NCBI GenBank assembly: GCA_024684665.1
Contig: JAIKWN010000042.1
Coordinates: 1-26,168, forward strand
Length of the DNA stretch: 26,168 bases
Origin: Clostridiales bacterium
Lineage (GTDB): Bacteria; Bacillota_A; Clostridia; Christensenellales; Aristaeellaceae
Direction of reading: 5' to 3'
Shown here: in pieces, positions 14,295-22,382 of the stretch
Layout: every line of letters begins with the position of its first letter
How positions within the stretch are numbered: the first letter of the stretch is position 1
Translations under genes and position numbers: made by a program
The notes under the pieces: generated by a model
Told to the model about the DNA's origin: nothing
What the model saw: the letters and a program-made list of their open reading frames with translations, nothing else
Databases searched by the model: none

Positions 14295-15625
14295 CCGATT
14301 CGCTGGTCGCCGTCGTCGGACGGCCCAATGTAGGAAAATCCACCTTTTTCAATAAAATCGCAGGTAAACGCGTTTCAATCGTTAAGGATACCCCGGGCGT
14401 CACGCGAGACCGGATCTATATGGACTGTGAATGGCTCGGGCGGCGCTTTACCCTCATCGATACGGGCGGCCTGGAGCCGAACAGCGACGATCTCCTGCCC
14501 CGGCAGATCCGCAGGCAGGCGGAGATCGCTATCGAAAGCTGCGACGTCATTCTCTTTTTTGTCGATGGGCGCGCCGGCCTGACGAGCGAAGACGAGGACA
14601 TCGCCACCCTCCTGCGCAAGAGCGGAAAACCGGTTATCCCAGTCGTCAACAAGGTCGACTTTTCCGGTCTTGAAGATTCTGTCTATGATTTTTATGCACT
14701 GGGACTTGGCGAGCCGATCGCCATATCTTCCACAAACATGCTGGGACTGGGCGATCTGCTGGACCGCGTCCTTGCGCTGCTTCCCAAATCCACACAAACC
14801 GGGACGGGAGAAGCGGAAACTGTACAAATCGCTGTCGTCGGGCGTCCCAACGTGGGCAAATCCAGTCTGGTCAACCGCATCCTCGGACAAGAGCGGACGA
14901 TGGTTTCCGATGTGGCCGGAACGACGCGAGATGCCATCGATTCCGGATTCACGCGGAACGGCAGGCGCTATACGATCATCGACACCGCCGGTATCCGTCG
15001 CAAACGCTCCATCGAGGAGGAGTCCATCGAACGTTACAGCATTCTCCGCTCGCTGGACGCCGTGCGCCGCTGCAACGTCGCCCTGCTTCTCATCGACGCC
15101 GAATCCGGTGTAACCGAGCAGGACACGAAAATCGCCGGCTTCATCCTCGAGGCGGGGAAAGCCTGCGTGATCGTCGTGAATAAATGGGATGCGGTCGAAA
15201 AGGATACCGGAACGCTTGAGAAAAAGCGCAAGGAGATCCTCTCCGATCTCAAGTTCATGGATTACGCACCCGTTGTTTTCATCTCTGCTCTGACCGGGCA
15301 GCGTGTACCAAAGGTGCTGGATACGGTTGACGAGGTTCACGCCTCCGCCACCAAGCGCATCACAACAGGTCTGCTCAACGATGTGCTGAACGACGCCCAG
15401 GCCGCTCAGCAGCCTCCCTATGTCCGCGGCCGCCAGCTACGCATCTACTATGCAACGCAGAGCGGTACCGAGCCGCCATCTTTTATCCTTTTCGTCAACG
15501 ACGAAGAACTGATGCATTTTACCTACGAGCGTTATCTCGAAAACCAGCTCCGCAAAACCTTCGGGTTTGAGGGCACGCCAATCCGCTTCATCCTGCGCAA
15601 CCGGAAAGGAGATGAAGAGCGGTGA
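14291..15625 (+). CDS. der: Ribosome-assembly GTPase Der (EngA)
   Basis: Der has two GTPase domains in tandem and is essential for 50S subunit maturation. In this 444-aa protein, domain 1 has GRPNVGKST (10-18), DTGG (57-60) and NKVD (120-123). Domain 2 has GRPNVGKSS (184-192), DTAG (231-234) and NKWD (297-300). A C-terminal KH-like domain runs from about 355 (LRIYYATQSG, FVNDEELMHFTYERYLENQLR). GGAGG lies 7-8 nt before the ATG inside the preceding gene. The stop overlaps plsY by 4 nt. Confidence 0.98.
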   Translation: MTDSLVAVVGRPNVGKSTFFNKIAGKRVSIVKDTPGVTRDRIYMDCEWLGRRFTLIDTGGLEPNSDDLLPRQIRRQAEIAIESCDVILFFVDGRAGLTSEDEDIATLLRKSGKPVIPVVNKVDFSGLEDSVYDFYALGLGEPIAISSTNMLGLGDLLDRVLALLPKSTQTGTGEAETVQIAVVGRPNVGKSSLVNRILGQERTMVSDVAGTTRDAIDSGFTRNGRRYTIIDTAGIRRKRSIEEESIERYSILRSLDAVRRCNVALLLIDAESGVTEQDTKIAGFILEAGKACVIVVNKWDAVEKDTGTLEKKRKEILSDLKFMDYAPVVFISALTGQRVPKVLDTVDEVHASATKRITTGLLNDVLNDAQAAQQPPYVRGRQLRIYYATQSGTEPPSFILFVNDEELMHFTYERYLENQLRKTFGFEGTPIRFILRNRKGDEER

Positions 15626-16218
15626 AACTGTTTCTTTCTCTTATCATTGGCTATCTGCTTGGCAGCCTTTCTTTTGGCATTATCCTCTCCCGCGTATTCG
15701 GTCATATGGACATCCGTACGAAGGGCAGCGGTAACGCAGGCGCGACCAACATGTTCCGTGTCATGGGGAAAAAATATGGCCTTATGACATTTGCTCTCGA
15801 TCTTTTGAAAGGACTCGCTGGCGCGCTCCTCGGCAAAGCCATCGCCGGGGGAGATTTGGGCGGCCTCATTGGTGGCATCGGCGCCGTGATCGGGCATAAC
15901 TATCCGCTGTTTTTCGGCTTCCGCGGCGGAAAGGGAATCTCCACGAGTTTCGGGGCGCTGCTGGGTGTATATCCGATGCAGGTACTTGGCGCCTTCGCTG
16001 CGTTTTTAATCGTCCTTGCCATTACGAAATACGTCTCTGCCGGTTCGCTGGCCGCAGCGGTCACGCTTCCGATTTTCGTTCTCGCGACTACGGACCGAAA
16101 TCCTGTCTGCGTCGCCATCATCTTCTGCTATTCCCTGCTCGCCATTTACAGGCATCGGGGAAACATCGTCCGCCTCATACATCACGAAGAGAGTAAGATT
16201 ACCCTGAACCGCAAATAA
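15622..16218 (+). CDS. plsY: Acyl-phosphate:glycerol-3-phosphate acyltransferase PlsY
   Basis: PlsY makes lysophosphatidic acid from acyl phosphate and glycerol 3-phosphate, the first membrane step of phospholipid synthesis. The 198-aa polytopic protein shows the family motifs LLGSLSFGIILSR, GSGNAGATNMFRVMG, the central GHNYPLFFGFRGGKGISTSFG and a C-terminal IYRHRGNIVRLI. About five membrane segments are apparent. The start is GTG, overlapping the der stop (GTGA). A bidirectional terminator follows at once. Confidence 0.97.
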   Translation: MKLFLSLIIGYLLGSLSFGIILSRVFGHMDIRTKGSGNAGATNMFRVMGKKYGLMTFALDLLKGLAGALLGKAIAGGDLGGLIGGIGAVIGHNYPLFFGFRGGKGISTSFGALLGVYPMQVLGAFAAFLIVLAITKYVSAGSLAAAVTLPIFVLATTDRNPVCVAIIFCYSLLAIYRHRGNIVRLIHHEESKITLNRK

Positions 16219-16222
16219 AAAA

Positions 16223-16254
16223 CAGCCTTCCCCCGCTTCCTGCGGAGAAGGCTG
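16223..16254. terminator. Bidirectional terminator between plsY and the phosphoribosyltransferase gene
   Basis: CAGCCTTC (16223-16230) pairs with GAAGGCTG (16247-16254), with an inner CCGC/GCGG pairing. On the plus strand a T-containing tail (CCTTTGTTT) follows. On the minus strand the A-run at 16213-16222 gives a U-rich tail. It suits the two convergent genes that meet here. Confidence 0.8.
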
Positions 16255-16266
16255 CCTTTGTTTGAA

Positions 16267-16830
16267 TTACGCGATTGGGGTCCCATCGGGGCGGAAAAGT
16301 GGAAGCTTTTCGAGATAGATAATATCGTCTCTCTCCTGGGCATCGCCCTCGGCAAGAATCGCCATCCGCCCTGCGATTTCTCCGCCTGCTCTTTTGACAA
16401 GCGCTTCCAATGCCGCAAGGCTTTCGCCGGTAGAGATCACGTCGTCCACGATCAGGATACGCTTCCCTTTCATCATCTCGGCTTCCTCGCCGTCGATAAA
16501 GAGCTTCTGTACGTGATCCGTCGTGATAGAACGTACCTCAACTGAGAAGACGTCGCGCATGTAGAGCTTCACACCCTTGCGGGCTAGCATCCACTTTTTG
16601 GCGCCGATCTGCCGCGCCATAGCGTAGGCCAGCGGAATGCCCTTGCTCTCCGCTGTCAGAATGTAATCGAAGGCGGGCGCTTTTTTGAGCAGTTCGGCCG
16701 CACAGGCCTCCGTCAGCTCGCAGTCGCCAAAGATAACAAAGGCACCGATGGAGAGGTTCTCGTTCAGAGGGCAGATGGGCAGATCCCGCTCGAGCCCCGC
16801 GATGGTCATACGGTAAAACTTCTGACTCAT
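16267..16830 (-). CDS. Purine-type phosphoribosyltransferase (Apt/Xpt-like)
   Basis: The enzyme should couple a purine base to PRPP in salvage. The 187-aa protein is close to the adenine and xanthine phosphoribosyltransferase group. It shows FDYILTAESKGIPLAYAMARQIG (about 54-76), the lysine-bearing hood region KKWMLARKGVKLYM, and the PRPP-binding motif ILIVDDVISTGES (125-137). The substrate cannot be fixed from these motifs. The long N-terminal part before the core resembles family members with a regulatory or dimer region. AAGGAG lies 7 nt before the ATG. It is divergent from dut across 99 nt; TTGACA is seen on the minus strand at about 16890 but no well-spaced -10 box. Confidence 0.9.
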   Translation of the reverse strand: MSQKFYRMTIAGLERDLPICPLNENLSIGAFVIFGDCELTEACAAELLKKAPAFDYILTAESKGIPLAYAMARQIGAKKWMLARKGVKLYMRDVFSVEVRSITTDHVQKLFIDGEEAEMMKGKRILIVDDVISTGESLAALEALVKRAGGEIAGRMAILAEGDAQERDDIIYLEKLPLFRPDGTPIA

Positions 16831-16929
16831 GATGACTCCTTCCTTGCGGCAACGCCGCCAACAGTTTTCGTTTTTATTTTACACCGCCTGTCAAGCGAAT
16901 GAATTCCGGAAGAGAAACGGAGATATGCC

Positions 16930-17436
16930 ATGCAAAGGATCGCCCGGTTTGTCCATGTTTCCCAGAATCAGTTTGAAAGCGATTTCCGGCGTCTGTTCCC
17001 CGGCCGGGCAGACGTACCAGACGTGTCTGCCATTCCCCTGCCCCACCGGGCAACCCGCGGCTCTGCGGGGTACGATTTTTTCTCTCCTCTGTCCTTTTCG
17101 CTCCCAGCGGGTTCGCACATCCTCATCCCTACCGGGATCCGGGCTCTTATGGAGGAGGGATGGGTTCTTGCGATCTTCCCGCGCAGCGGGCTCGGGGTAA
17201 AATACCGTTTCCGCCTTGACAATTCCGTGGGCATCATCGATCAGGATTACGCCGAGTCGTCGAACGAAGGGCATATCCTCCTCTCCATGACCAACGAAAG
17301 CCTCGAGGGAAAGACGCTTGAGATCGAGGCCGGAAAGGCCATAGCCCAGGGGATCTTCCTTCCCTTCGGAATTACCGGAGACGACGACGCGACCGTTCTC
17401 AGGGACGGCGGTTTCGGTTCAACCAGCCAGAGATAA
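16930..17436 (+). CDS. dut: dUTP diphosphatase
   Basis: It hydrolyses dUTP to dUMP and pyrophosphate, keeping uracil out of DNA and feeding dTMP synthesis. The 168-aa trimeric-type dUTPase shows motif I (ATRGSAGYDFFSP), motif II (FPRSGLGVKYRF), motif III (DNSVGIIDQDYAES), motif IV (KAIAQGIF) and the glycine-rich C-terminal motif V (DGGFGSTSQ). It is somewhat long because of an N-terminal extension of about 40 residues. GGAGAT lies 5-7 nt before the ATG. The next gene starts 13 nt downstream. Confidence 0.96.
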   Translation: MQRIARFVHVSQNQFESDFRRLFPGRADVPDVSAIPLPHRATRGSAGYDFFSPLSFSLPAGSHILIPTGIRALMEEGWVLAIFPRSGLGVKYRFRLDNSVGIIDQDYAESSNEGHILLSMTNESLEGKTLEIEAGKAIAQGIFLPFGITGDDDATVLRDGGFGSTSQR

Positions 17437-17449
17437 GAGGAGGACGCAC

Positions 17450-17935
17450 ATGTCCGAGTTTCACAACGATCTCCCGCTCGTAAGCCAGGCGAAGGAGCTG
17501 ATTGCAGCTTCCCCCTGTGTCATCGCGGCGCTTTCAAACCTCGCCGCCCTTCTTTTCAGTACGCTTCCCGACCTCAACTGGGCCGGCTTTTACCTGATGC
17601 ATCAGGGCGAGCTGGTCGTAGGTCCATTCTGCGGCGAGCCGGCGTGCATCCGGATTCCCCTTTCAAAGGGCGTGTGCGGCGCCGCGGTACGGGAGAACCG
17701 CATACAGCGCGTTGCGGATGTACATGCCTTTCCGGGCCATATCGCCTGCGACAGCCGTTCCCGTTCCGAAATCGTGCTGCCTATCAGGCGGGAAGGGCGC
17801 GTTATCGGCGTCCTCGATATCGACAGCCCGATCCCCGACCGTTTCTCCGAAGAGGATGAGCGCGTTCTGCAATCCGTGATCGACGTTCTCGAATCCTCCT
17901 CCGTCTGGGAGACCGGGGCTTATTCTCTCAACTGA
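17450..17935 (+). CDS. msrC: Free methionine-(R)-sulfoxide reductase (GAF-domain fRMsr)
   Basis: fRMsr reduces free methionine-R-sulfoxide, not the protein-bound form. The 161-aa protein is one GAF domain with NWAGFYL, GPFCGEPACIRIP, GVCG, VHAFPGHIACDSRSRSEIVLP and GVLDIDSP. Three cysteines (C66, C76, C100) have the same spacing of 10 and 24 residues as the catalytic set of the E. coli enzyme (C84, C94, C118, from memory). AGGAGG lies 8 nt before ATG. It is probably cotranscribed with dut and ends 19 nt from a convergent gene with no obvious terminator between. Confidence 0.94.
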   Translation: MSEFHNDLPLVSQAKELIAASPCVIAALSNLAALLFSTLPDLNWAGFYLMHQGELVVGPFCGEPACIRIPLSKGVCGAAVRENRIQRVADVHAFPGHIACDSRSRSEIVLPIRREGRVIGVLDIDSPIPDRFSEEDERVLQSVIDVLESSSVWETGAYSLN

Positions 17936-17954
17936 CCGTGGCGCGTGCTTTCGC

Positions 17955-18833
17955 TTAAAACGGGCACGGAACCGTAAGCGTCAAACCGTTCGCATAAGAC
18001 AATCTGCCTTCAAGCCCGTTAAAACGCAGCCGAACGGCCCACAGGCGCTGCGCGGTCACGCCTTCAGCCCGGTTCAGCATCCGGTCGCCGTATCGGTCAT
18101 CGCCAAGAATGGGATGCCCGATATGTGCAAGGTGGGCGCGGATCTGATGGGTGCGTCCGGTCAGAAGATCGACTCTGAGGCGCGATATCCTTCCTTCCTC
18201 GATTACCCGGTAGCGCGTCTCGATCCGTACCGCACCGGGCCGCGGCTCGTCGGTCACGCTGACGCTCGCTGCGGCGGCATCCTTGCGGAGGTACCCTGTC
18301 AGGGTCGCCTCTTTTTTTTGCGGACATCCCTTGACGAGGCACTCGTATTCCTTCTCGATCGTCCTCGTCCGGAAAGCCGTGACCAGAGTTTCCGCTGCCT
18401 CCGCTTCTCTAGCGAAAACGAGAAGCCCGCCGGTCTTTACATCCAGCCTGTGACAGAGGATCAGCTCCCCTTTCTCCCCTTTCTGCAGGAGAAGCTCCCG
18501 TGTCCTCGAATAAGCGGTGTCCCCGCATTCCCCCCGCGAATCCTCGCATGGAAGGCCCTGCGGTTTTTCGATCACGCAAAGGAATTCGTCCAGGTAGACG
18601 AGCCGGCTTTCCTCCAGCGCTTTCGTCCTGCGCAGAACCTGCTTCGGCAGGTACGCGCGGATCTCCTGCCCTGCAAAAACGGCCTCGTCCCTGTCCGTGC
18701 GGCGTCCGTCGATGCGCACATCCCGGCTCTGAAGCATTTTTTTCAGAACCTGCGGAGAAATCCCTTCAGCGTGGCGGAGAAGCACCGGGATTACGCGCAT
18801 CCCATCCTCTTCCCGGGATACGACAAACTGCAT
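17955..18833 (-). CDS. RluA-family pseudouridine synthase
   Basis: It isomerises uridine to pseudouridine in rRNA or tRNA; the target site cannot be told from sequence. The 292-aa protein has an N-terminal S4 RNA-binding domain (about 13-62) and the catalytic domain with HRLDVKTGG at 128-136, D131 being the catalytic aspartate. The last part of the motif is TGG rather than the common TSG. Other family blocks are CVIEKPQGLP, EKEYECLVKG and LLTGRTHQIRAHLAHIGHPILGDDRYG. GGGAGG lies 7 nt before ATG. It is the last gene of the metG-tatD-permease group, 17 nt after the permease. Confidence 0.95.
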   Translation of the reverse strand: MQFVVSREEDGMRVIPVLLRHAEGISPQVLKKMLQSRDVRIDGRRTDRDEAVFAGQEIRAYLPKQVLRRTKALEESRLVYLDEFLCVIEKPQGLPCEDSRGECGDTAYSRTRELLLQKGEKGELILCHRLDVKTGGLLVFAREAEAAETLVTAFRTRTIEKEYECLVKGCPQKKEATLTGYLRKDAAAASVSVTDEPRPGAVRIETRYRVIEEGRISRLRVDLLTGRTHQIRAHLAHIGHPILGDDRYGDRMLNRAEGVTAQRLWAVRLRFNGLEGRLSYANGLTLTVPCPF

Positions 18834-18850
18834 GTTGTTTCCTCCCGTCG

Positions 18851-19603
18851 TCAGAAACGAAGAACCCGGCTCTGAAGTTTCTCAATGCCTAGCAGCACCA
18901 GGCGCTCGCACAGGACACTGGCCACGATCACCGCCGCGGTCCAGGCAAAGAGATCCGCCATATCCAGGTAGGTTTTCGCCTGCTGCAGATGCTCTCCGAC
19001 CGAAAGCCTGGGGATTCCGATCAGTTCCGCCGCGATGCCTGCTTTCCAGGCCATACCGACCGCCATACGGCAGGCGGTCATAAGGCGCGGAAGGATCTCA
19101 AAGAGGTCGAGATACCGGACCCGTACGGGCAGGGAAACCCGGAAGACATGTGCCATCTCCTGAAGCGCGGGAGAGCGCGCGAGGAGCGCATCGCTCATGC
19201 TGGTAAAGAGAACCGGAAAGGCGACCGTAAAGGCGATGAAAACCGAAAGCACCCTCGACCGGAACAGGATGAGCGCCAGAATGACGAAGGAAGCGACCGG
19301 GATCGCCCGCATTGTGCGTACGACGGGCATAAGCAGCAGCTCTACTGTTCCGCTCTTCCTGGCCAGGCAGGCAAGCGGGACCGCCGCCAGCAGGGAGAGG
19401 AAAAAGCCCAGCATCACGCGCCCGGTGGAGGCGGCGAGGGAAAGCCAGAACCGTCCGGTCGTCATCAGTTCCAGGAGCCTTTGCAGGGCTTCCACGGGCG
19501 AGACCAGGATGATGCGGTTTCCGATAGCAAGGGCCGCGATTTCCCATAACGCGAGCCAGAAGAGGACAACCGCAAACCGTGCGGTTTTCGATGCGCCTTT
19601 CAT
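18851..19603 (-). CDS. ABC transporter permease, nitrate/sulfonate/taurine (SsuC) type
   Basis: The 250-aa membrane protein resembles the permease subunits of importers for alkanesulfonates, taurine, nitrate or thiamine precursors. It has about six hydrophobic segments, the family start region (WEIAALAIGNRIILVSPVEALQRLLEL) and the cytoplasmic coupling loop near 170-205 (EMAHVFRVSLPVRVRYLDLFEILPRLMTACRMAVGMAWKAGIAAE). The frame extends upstream, but ATG 19603 has GGAGG 7 nt before it and starts before the first membrane segment. It overlaps tatD by 4 nt. No ATPase or binding-protein gene is present nearby, so its partners must lie elsewhere or it has another role. Confidence 0.88.
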   Translation of the reverse strand: MKGASKTARFAVVLFWLALWEIAALAIGNRIILVSPVEALQRLLELMTTGRFWLSLAASTGRVMLGFFLSLLAAVPLACLARKSGTVELLLMPVVRTMRAIPVASFVILALILFRSRVLSVFIAFTVAFPVLFTSMSDALLARSPALQEMAHVFRVSLPVRVRYLDLFEILPRLMTACRMAVGMAWKAGIAAELIGIPRLSVGEHLQQAKTYLDMADLFAWTAAVIVASVLCERLVLLGIEKLQSRVLRF

Positions 19604-20379
19604 CCCCGTTCCTCCAGAGGCAAACCGAAAAATCGGTGCGCGTTTTCCCTTGTCACTTTCAGCACCGTCTCCCCGTCCGTATTTCTCTGCTTCGCGACTG
19701 CGTGAGAAACGACCGCAAGATCCTCCGGCTGGCTTTGTCTCCCCGGCACCGGCGCCTGCCACGGACAGTCCGTCTCAATGAGCAGCCTGTCCGCGGGAAC
19801 CAGCCCTGCCGTTTCCTGCGCCCGTTTTCCCCGCTCCCTGGCCACCATTCCGCCGACAGAAATCAGGCACCCGAGCCCGAGGTATTCCCGCAGCAGTTCG
19901 CGGCCAAGGCTCGCCCCGTGCAGAAGCAGCGGCGGATTGGTCGTCCTTTTTTTCAGCAGCGAAAGCATCGCGCCATGCCGACCGCGCACATGCAGGACAA
20001 CAGGCAGTCCAATCTGGCAGGCGAGGTCCAGCTGCCGGTTCAGCATCCCGATCTGTTTATCCATCGGTTCCGCGCCCGTTTCGTCCAGCCCGCATTCCCC
20101 GATGGCGCGTGCACCGGAAGCCGCCAGTTCCCGAAGACGGCGCATCGCGCCATCCGGATCTTCCGGGAGATAGCAGGGATGGATTCCGACGGCCGCATGC
20201 AGATTTGTATGCCTGGATGCAAGTTCCAGCGCGGTCTCCGACGAGGGAATATCCCATCCGGAGACCGCGCCTTCGTATCCGCGCAGGGCAAGCCGGTGGA
20301 GAATTTCCTCCCGGCCAGCCTGAAACGCGGGATCATTCAGATGCATGTGAGCGTCAAAACCGTCAATCCGGTCGGTCAC
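19600..20379 (-). CDS. TatD-family metal-dependent hydrolase/DNase
   Basis: TatD proteins are metal-dependent nucleases of the amidohydrolase fold. The 259-aa protein keeps the ligand set: DAHMH (H11, H13), IGECGLD (E95), LHVRG (H130), LHGAS (H154) and ETDCPW (D204). Residues around H154 are GAS rather than the common FSG. The start is GTG, overlapping the metG stop by 4 nt (GTGA). The metG-tatD order is conserved in many Bacillota. Confidence 0.93.
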   Translation of the reverse strand: MTDRIDGFDAHMHLNDPAFQAGREEILHRLALRGYEGAVSGWDIPSSETALELASRHTNLHAAVGIHPCYLPEDPDGAMRRLRELAASGARAIGECGLDETGAEPMDKQIGMLNRQLDLACQIGLPVVLHVRGRHGAMLSLLKKRTTNPPLLLHGASLGRELLREYLGLGCLISVGGMVARERGKRAQETAGLVPADRLLIETDCPWQAPVPGRQSQPEDLAVVSHAVAKQRNTDGETVLKVTRENAHRFFGLPLEERG

Positions 20380-22322
20380 CCGATCTCACACCCGTCTTCG
20401 ATATCGCCGTCCACTGTGAGGAGCTTCAGCTCGTTCGCTTCCTCGTTAACAGCGCACAGCAGCATTCCCGCCGACTCGATGCCCCGGATCTTGCGGGGTG
20501 CGAGATTGGCGAAAAGAACCACTTTCTTCCCGACCAGCGCTTCCGGCTCGTAATGCTTCGCAATCCCGGAGAGCACCGTCCGCTCCGAATTCCCGACCTT
20601 CAGGCGGAGCTGCAGAAGCTTGTCCGCCTTCGGCACCTTCTCGCAGGCAAGCACCTTTGCCACGACCAGCTGCAGCGGTTCAAAAGCTTCGATGGAAACC
20701 GTCTCTTTCTGCGTGAAGGGGATATCCTTCGGCTTCTCCTCCTGCGGCGCCGCTGCGGGCATCGTCATTTCGGCAAGCTCTTTTTCCACATCCAGCCGCG
20801 GGAAGAGCGCCGCGCCCTTATGCACCTTTCCGCCGGAGAGCGCGCCGAACTTCTCGATAGACTCCCAGTCCATGAGCGCGGGATCGGCAATGCCCAGCTG
20901 TTCGAAGATGCGCGCGGGCGTGCGGGGCATCACGGGGGAGATGCATACGGCAACAATGCGCGCGCACTCGCAGAGCACGTAGAGCACTGTACCGAGGCGC
21001 GGCCTGTCAGCCTCGTTCTTCGCGAGGATCCAGGGCGTCGTCAGGTCGATGTAGCGGTTGCACTCGCCCACCAGCTTCCAGATCTCGGACAGCGCGTCCG
21101 AGAACTGCAGCGCGTTCATCTGCCGCTCATAGACCTCAGGAAGCGCTTCCGCCCGGGCGATCAGTGCCCTGTCCACTTCTTCATAGCCTGCCGGCGAAGG
21201 AATCTCCCCGCCAAAGTATTTCTCCACCATCGCGACGCTGCGGGAAACCAGGTTGCCAAGGTCGTTAGCGAGATCGGCATTGATGCGCTTCACAAGTGCT
21301 TCGTTGCTGAACTCCCCGTCCGCGCCGAAGGGCATTTCCCGCATGAGGAAATAGCGGATGGCGTCCGAGCCGTACCGTTCGCAGAGTTTTACCGGATCGA
21401 CCACATTGCCCTTGGATTTGGACATCTTGCCGCCGCCGATGACAAGCCAGCCGTGCCCGAACACCTGCTTCGGAAGCGGCAGCCCGAGCGCGTGCAGCAT
21501 GATCGGCCAGATGATCGTATGGAAACGGACGATTTCCTTGCCGACGAGATGAATGTCCGCCGGCCAGTACTTCCGGTACAGTGAATCGTCCTCCGAACCG
21601 TAGCCCAGCGCCGTGATGTAGTTCGAGAGTGCGTCCACCCAGACATATACCGTATGACCGGGATCGAAGTCCACCGGAATGCCCCATTTGAGGGATGTGC
21701 GGGAGACACAGAGATCCTGCAGGCCGGGGCGTAGGAAATTGTTCAGCATCTCCGCCGTACGGCTGGGCGGCTGGATGAAATCCGGATGGGACTCGATGTA
21801 ATCGATGAGCCAGTCCTGATACTTGGAGAGGCGGAAGAAGTAGCTCTCCTCCCGGGTCTTTTCCACCGGGCGCCCGCAGTCCGGGCAGCAGCCGTCCTTT
21901 AGCTGCAACTGCGTCCAAAAGGACTCACAGGGCGTGCAGTACCAGCCCTCGTATTCGCTTTTGTAGATGTCTCCCTGCTCGTAGAGCTTGCGGAAAATCA
22001 TCTGCACAGACTTCACATGACGCTCATCCGTCGTGCGGATGAAATCGTCATACTCCACGTCCATCAGCTTCCAGAGATCCTTGATCCCCGCCACGATCTT
22101 ATCCACATAGGCCTTCGGCGTCACGCCGGCTTCTTTTGCCTTCCGCTCGATCTTCTGCCCATGCTCATCCGTGCCCGTCAGGAAATACGTATCGTATCCC
22201 GTCAGTTTCTTGAACCGCGCGATCGTATCCGCCGCGGTAGAGCAATAGCTGTGGCCGATGTGAAGATTGTCGCTTGGGTAATAAATGGGTGTCGTGATGT
22301 AAAACTTGCCTTTGCTCTGCAT
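20376..22322 (-). CDS. metG: Methionyl-tRNA synthetase with C-terminal tRNA-binding domain
   Basis: It charges tRNA-Met, including the initiator. The 648-aa protein has HIGH at 21-24, a zinc knuckle with C129, C132, C146 and C149, the WVDALSNY block, KMSKS at 299-303, the anticodon-binding helical domain, and an EMAPII/Trbp111-like domain from about 545 (FEPLQLVVAKVLACEKVPKADKLLQL). A proline- and lysine-rich linker with PAAAPQEEKPKD joins the last two. GGAG lies 5-6 nt before ATG. The 60-nt gap to the upstream helicase gene holds no T-box or terminator. It heads the metG-tatD-permease-pseudouridine synthase group. Confidence 0.98.
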   Translation of the reverse strand: MQSKGKFYITTPIYYPSDNLHIGHSYCSTAADTIARFKKLTGYDTYFLTGTDEHGQKIERKAKEAGVTPKAYVDKIVAGIKDLWKLMDVEYDDFIRTTDERHVKSVQMIFRKLYEQGDIYKSEYEGWYCTPCESFWTQLQLKDGCCPDCGRPVEKTREESYFFRLSKYQDWLIDYIESHPDFIQPPSRTAEMLNNFLRPGLQDLCVSRTSLKWGIPVDFDPGHTVYVWVDALSNYITALGYGSEDDSLYRKYWPADIHLVGKEIVRFHTIIWPIMLHALGLPLPKQVFGHGWLVIGGGKMSKSKGNVVDPVKLCERYGSDAIRYFLMREMPFGADGEFSNEALVKRINADLANDLGNLVSRSVAMVEKYFGGEIPSPAGYEEVDRALIARAEALPEVYERQMNALQFSDALSEIWKLVGECNRYIDLTTPWILAKNEADRPRLGTVLYVLCECARIVAVCISPVMPRTPARIFEQLGIADPALMDWESIEKFGALSGGKVHKGAALFPRLDVEKELAEMTMPAAAPQEEKPKDIPFTQKETVSIEAFEPLQLVVAKVLACEKVPKADKLLQLRLKVGNSERTVLSGIAKHYEPEALVGKKVVLFANLAPRKIRGIESAGMLLCAVNEEANELKLLTVDGDIEDGCEIG

Positions 22323-22382
22323 ACTCTCCGATTCCTTCCCCGTCCTCTCGGGACGATTGTGATTCTCTTCTGCGGTTTTCCC

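Noticed and set aside
16831..16929. A full promoter pair in the gap between the phosphoribosyltransferase and dut genes
   Set aside because: A TTGACA is present on the minus strand, but no -10 box lies at 16-18 bp, so I do not call a promoter.
17936..17954. Terminator between msrC and the convergent pseudouridine synthase gene
   Set aside because: Only 19 nt separate the stops, with no stable stem followed by a T-run.
20109..21584. 491-codon antisense frame opposite metG and tatD
   Set aside because: It lies fully opposite two unmistakable conserved genes and has no family features.
22323..22382. T-box leader upstream of metG
   Set aside because: The gap is only 60 nt and shows no T-box sequence or terminator hairpin.
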